A stretch of 24,597 nucleotides of DNA from a virus: the IMG/VR virus record IMGVR_UViG_3300023196_002613, positions 1 to 24,597 of that record; one strand, written 5' to 3'. Position 1 is the stretch's first letter; each line of letters begins with the position of its first letter. The translations under genes were made by a program, and so were the position numbers. Below are positions 22,457-24,597 of the stretch, piece by piece. Below the pieces are notes generated by a model. The model was not told where the DNA came from and did no database searches. It was given only the letters and a program-made list of their open reading frames with translations.

Positions 22457-22843
22457 ATGCCACGAGTCCTACTCAACGCACCAGAGCTCAAAATCGACAA
22501 GGTGCTGTTCAAGGATCGCCCGATGCCGCCACACTGCAAGCTCGAGCGGCGCATCGTCTTCAACCTGCTGAACCATCTACACAAGGCTGGCTTCAACGTT
22601 CAGCACACGTTTGACGGTGAGCAGTTCGAGGTTGTCACCACACCGACGGAAGCAATGGAATTCATATTCAACCTCGATGAAGTGTCGGTGCGGTTTCGCA
22701 AACCGGGTTTCAAACCGGAACATGGCGTCCTGCTGGTGCTGGGCAATGACATCGACGTTATTGCAGACTGGAATTACACCGAGGGTGACCCGGACGGGTT
22801 TGACGCAGCGATGAATGCTTTCGACGCGGAGGATTACGCGTAG
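22457..22843 (+). CDS. 128-aa unknown phage protein
   Basis: A 128-residue soluble protein. A helical N-terminal half (KLERRIVFNLLNHLHKAGFN) is followed by a beta-rich half (GEQFEVVTTPTEAMEFIFNL, VSVRFRKPG, HGVLLVLGNDIDVIADWNYT) and an acidic end (EGDPDGFDAAMNAFDAEDYA). I recall similar unassigned proteins in other phages but know no function. The SD is GGAGG, 4-5 nt before ATG. The gene is flanked on both sides by the 64-bp repeat and its two-hairpin element, so it could be gained, lost or duplicated as one unit. Confidence 0.75.
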   Translation: MPRVLLNAPELKIDKVLFKDRPMPPHCKLERRIVFNLLNHLHKAGFNVQHTFDGEQFEVVTTPTEAMEFIFNLDEVSVRFRKPGFKPEHGVLLVLGNDIDVIADWNYTEGDPDGFDAAMNAFDAEDYA

Positions 22844-22901
22844 CACGCAGCAACCTGCATCCGTCACTGGGTGCAGTGTGATGCGCTGTTGCATCAATCA
22901 A
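22838..22901. repeat. 64-bp perfect intergenic repeat, copy 2 (partner 22383-22446)
   Basis: Identical to 22383-22446. It includes the last base pairs and TAG stop of the 128-aa gene and the full two-hairpin element; the two sequences diverge directly outside the 64 bp. Confidence 0.93.
22855..22896 (+). ncRNA. Two-hairpin RNA element, copy 3
   Basis: Same pairing as copy 2: 22855-22862 with 22869-22876, then 22879-22884 with 22891-22896. It is followed after 6 nt by GGAG and the ATG at 22915. Confidence 0.7.
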
Positions 22902-22914
22902 CGGAGATTTAAAC

Positions 22915-23100
22915 ATGAGCGCAACACGTAAAAGTTTTCCCGGCTACCCGAATGTCAAAGCCGGCTGGGTGCACACCGATCGATACGGTGAGGTGAAGCT
23001 GGTCGAGGTCAACGAAACCAGCGACGGGTTCCTGATCGGCTCAGCAGTTACACGATCCGGTGAGCACGTATTCAACCTGTTCATCGGGAGGGCGCAATGA
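22915..23100 (+). CDS. 61-aa unknown protein, start of the coupled gene chain
   Basis: A 61-residue small beta-rich protein (NVKAGWVHTDRYGEVKLVEV, SDGFLIGSAVTRSGEHVFNL). No recognised domain. GGAG lies 8 nt before ATG, right after copy 3 of the two-hairpin element. From here every gene to the window edge starts inside the stop of the previous one by ATGA. The stop of this gene overlaps the next ATG at 23097. Confidence 0.7.
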   Translation: MSATRKSFPGYPNVKAGWVHTDRYGEVKLVEVNETSDGFLIGSAVTRSGEHVFNLFIGRAQ

Positions 23101-23324
23101 CCCCGACTATTAAATCCGTTCGACGAGTCACCGTAGGCACCCACCGTGGCCGTCGCACAGTGGTAGCCATAGGACCGGGTGACCTGCTGAGCTTTCGCGA
23201 GCACGGCCGTCGTCGCACCTTCTACCTCACCATCGCAGCCGGCTTTGATTTGGCTATAAAGATTCACGCAGCACACGCCCGCGCTGAGAAAGCGCGGCTT
23301 AAAAAACTGAAAGGAAAGTCATGA
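23097..23324 (+). CDS. 75-aa basic unknown protein
   Basis: A 75-residue strongly basic protein (SVRRVTVGTHRGRRTVVAIG, REHGRRRTFYLTIAAGFDLA) ending in a Lys/Arg helix (ARAEKARLKKLKGKS). The charge suggests nucleic-acid binding, but no named motif supports it. It starts by ATGA overlap with the preceding gene, with GGGAGG upstream, and its own stop overlaps the next start. Confidence 0.7.
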   Translation: MTPTIKSVRRVTVGTHRGRRTVVAIGPGDLLSFREHGRRRTFYLTIAAGFDLAIKIHAAHARAEKARLKKLKGKS

Positions 23325-23629
23325 ACGATAAACTCAAAGAGGGCGGCTGCAACCCCGAGCCCACCGACGTCCAACGCGCGCAATGGCGCAAGCACCACAA
23401 GGCGGGCACCACGCCCGGTAACCCGAAGTGGTATCGCGCCAGCAACCCGACGCCGAAGGCGCCATTCACGATCAGGCCTGCTCCGGTCTACCCGGCGCTC
23501 AAGCCTGCGACGTATTTCAAAAATCCGAAGTGGGACTACAAGAACGAAGCGCGCAAGGCGAAAGACAACATCCGCAATTACGTTGCGGCCTTTAACGAGC
23601 ACATGCACTTTACGGAGGTGGACAAATGA
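23321..23629 (+). CDS. 102-aa Pro/Trp/Lys-rich unknown protein
   Basis: A 102-residue protein with repeated Trp/Lys/Asn-Pro elements: AQWRKHHKAGTTPGNPKWYR, SNPTPKAPFTIRPAPVYPAL, FKNPKWDYKNEARKAKDNIR. The spaced N-P-K-W motif occurs twice (about residues 33-36 and 68-71). The basic, Pro-rich composition suggests an extended nucleic-acid- or protein-binding peptide. No family recognised. The last residues TEVDK come from the SD of the next gene (ACGGAGGTGG), so the C-terminus is partly shaped by translation signals. Confidence 0.7.
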   Translation: MNDKLKEGGCNPEPTDVQRAQWRKHHKAGTTPGNPKWYRASNPTPKAPFTIRPAPVYPALKPATYFKNPKWDYKNEARKAKDNIRNYVAAFNEHMHFTEVDK

Positions 23630-23997
23630 GCTTATCGCTACGCAAGTATGAGCAGGACATCATCGACGAGGTCGTCGCGCAAGCCAAGGGTGAGGGCCTT
23701 CTGGTCTTCCTCGCTGAGCGCGGCACCTACGGCTTCATCACCAACGACACCGGATCATCGGTGGTCTGCTTTCAAGTCGATCTGGGCATAGTGTCATTCA
23801 GCGGCAACTACATCTCGCACAACTCCGGCACCGGCTGGCAGATATGCAAGGGTATGCCGTCCGCCGGGCTCGCTGACCTGCTGACGCACGGCGCGCCACA
23901 ATGGGCGACGAGGGGGGAGGCTGTCAAGCGCACTACACTCGCCCATCACCTGAAGATCTATCAATCCTCATCACGCTACACGGAGGTGGTTAAATGA
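23626..23997 (+). CDS. 123-aa unknown phage protein
   Basis: A 123-residue soluble protein: a helical start (KYEQDIIDEVVAQAKGEGLL), a beta core (GTYGFITNDTGSSVVCFQVD, LGIVSFSGNYISHNSGTGWQ) and a short C-terminal helix. The 'VVCFQVDLGIVSFSGNY' strand pair recurs in unassigned phage early proteins that I recall, but no function is known to me. The start overlaps the previous stop. It ends in TEVVK, again dictated by the next gene's SD. Confidence 0.7.
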   Translation: MSLSLRKYEQDIIDEVVAQAKGEGLLVFLAERGTYGFITNDTGSSVVCFQVDLGIVSFSGNYISHNSGTGWQICKGMPSAGLADLLTHGAPQWATRGEAVKRTTLAHHLKIYQSSSRYTEVVK

Positions 23998-24266
23998 AAC
24001 AGATCACACAAGCGGAACTGCTGGAACTGTTCGACTCTGAGGTGCACGCGCAGGTGGCTCTACTCGCGTCCCTCGCCGGCACGTCACACATCGTCGTCGT
24101 TGAAAATGAAGACATGTGCTCGAGTCACTTCGGTGCTCGCTCAGCACTGGCGGTCGGCCCGGGGCGCACGTTCACCTTCGAGCAGGCAAGTGATGTAGCG
24201 TTCAGGACCGGTGACGTCCCGTCCCGGTTTCAATATCCAAGATTCTACTGTGAGGTGAGCGCATGA
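23994..24266 (+). CDS. 90-aa unknown protein
   Basis: A 90-residue protein: helix (ITQAELLELFDSEVHAQVAL), then strand and loop (TSHIVVVENEDMCSSHFGAR) and FTFEQASDVAFRTGDVPSRF. Mildly acidic, with no membrane segment or catalytic motif that I can name. It continues the ATGA-coupled chain (start in the stop of the 123-aa gene, stop in the start of the 77-aa gene) with SD GGAGGT. Confidence 0.7.
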   Translation: MKQITQAELLELFDSEVHAQVALLASLAGTSHIVVVENEDMCSSHFGARSALAVGPGRTFTFEQASDVAFRTGDVPSRFQYPRFYCEVSA

Positions 24267-24496
24267 GCCCGAAACTTCAAAACGCATTCATCACCGAGCT
24301 CACGGACAACATTGCAAAAGAGCTCCGGGCGCAGATCAACACGGGCCAGATCCCTGAGCACTGGGACGGGCACGAGCTGCGGGCATTGCTGGCCATACGC
24401 TTCACCGAGTCGGCCGCAATGTCACTGATCACACGCGAGCCGCGCAGCAAGCGCACTCGCGATTTCATCAACACTCGAATCACGGAGAACCTATGA
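24263..24496 (+). CDS. 77-aa unknown helical protein
   Basis: A 77-residue mainly helical protein (LQNAFITELTDNIAKELRAQ, WDGHELRALLAIRFTESAAM) with a basic stretch REPRSKRTRDFINTRITENL at the end. The SD is GAGGT 7 nt upstream inside the preceding gene. Coupled by ATGA at both ends. Unknown function. Confidence 0.7.
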   Translation: MSPKLQNAFITELTDNIAKELRAQINTGQIPEHWDGHELRALLAIRFTESAAMSLITREPRSKRTRDFINTRITENL

Positions 24497-24594
24497 CACC
24501 GAAACATGACTGGTCGTTCTTGAAGGACTGGGTATTCTGGGCGGCCGTCGGGCTGCTCTGGTTTTTTATCTACTGGGGATTGGATACACTATGA
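24493..24594 (+). CDS. 33-aa single-pass membrane miniprotein
   Basis: A 33-residue protein that overlaps the preceding stop by ATGA. Residues 1-12 (MTPKHDWSFLKD) are polar; residues 13-30 (WVFWAAVGLLWFFIYWGL) form one hydrophobic, Trp-rich transmembrane segment; DTL is the tail. The SD GGAG lies 5-6 nt upstream. It is too short for a classical holin, and no lysis genes are visible next to it. A small inner-membrane peptide acting early, for example on host membrane function or superinfection, is possible but inferred only from its shape. Confidence 0.7.
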   Translation: MTPKHDWSFLKDWVFWAAVGLLWFFIYWGLDTL

Positions 24595-24597
24595 TCA
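24591..24597 (+). CDS. Start of a further gene, cut by the window edge
   Basis: The last seven bases, ATGATCA, contain an ATG overlapping the stop of the 33-aa gene (ATGA). By the pattern of the preceding genes this is probably the next coupled gene, but only two codons are visible. Confidence 0.35.

Noticed and set aside
22107-22897. Two minus-strand frames (22107-22442 and 22577-22897) with the same first 20 residues
   Set aside because: The shared start is only the antisense of the 64-bp repeat. Both lie wholly opposite coupled plus-strand genes with good SDs.
22383-22901. CRISPR-like or attachment-site repeats
   Set aside because: There are only two perfect copies, with a coding gene between them rather than spacers. 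No Cas or integrase gene is seen, and the repeat is explained by the RNA element.

Overview
The window is a piece of a double-stranded DNA bacteriophage genome, most likely a short-tailed podovirus of a Gram-negative (probably proteobacterial) host. The evidence is a terminase pair, a P22-like portal, a scaffold, an N4-gp56-type major capsid protein, a head-tail adaptor and a beta-rich tail nozzle-like protein. No tape measure, tail tube or sheath is seen. Shine-Dalgarno (SD) sites and sigma70-like promoters look standard. No polymerase, integrase, lysis gene, tRNA or CRISPR is visible.

Minus strand, read right to left from about 21100 to 1, is the packaging and virion arm. The order is: an 89-aa unknown, TerS, TerL, a 122-aa unknown, a coiled-coil protein, a 651-aa surface protein, a 49-aa miniprotein, a 985-aa repetitive fibre and a 65-aa miniprotein. 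A fresh promoter at 12793-12820 then starts portal, a 72-aa protein, scaffold, major capsid, two small virion proteins, two small unknowns, adaptor, nozzle, a 958-aa NGGTG-repeat tail fibre, and a collagen-like protein running off the left edge. The adhesion-type genes between terminase and portal interrupt the usual TerL-portal order.

Positions 21080-21483 are a divergent control region. It holds a leftward promoter, a strong rightward promoter (TTGACA-17-TAATAT), two perfect inverted repeats that look like operators, and about 230 nt of rightward leader. By hand that leader folds into nested helices whose closing stem starts at the predicted transcription start.

Plus strand, 21484 to the right edge, is a run of small, mostly unrecognised, probably early genes. 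A two-hairpin RNA element with fixed geometry occurs in three consecutive intergenic gaps (22032-22094, 22389-22456, 22844-22914). Two copies lie inside a perfect 64-bp direct repeat; the third has different stem sequence but the same pairing. From 22915 onward every gene joins the next by an ATGA overlap. One small gene (21891-22031) appears to start with ATA.

The most interesting signals are RNA-level: the structured early leader, the three two-hairpin elements, and a shared promoter-plus-SD-hairpin leader before the 89-aa gene and the portal gene. All structures were read by eye; no folding program or database search was run.
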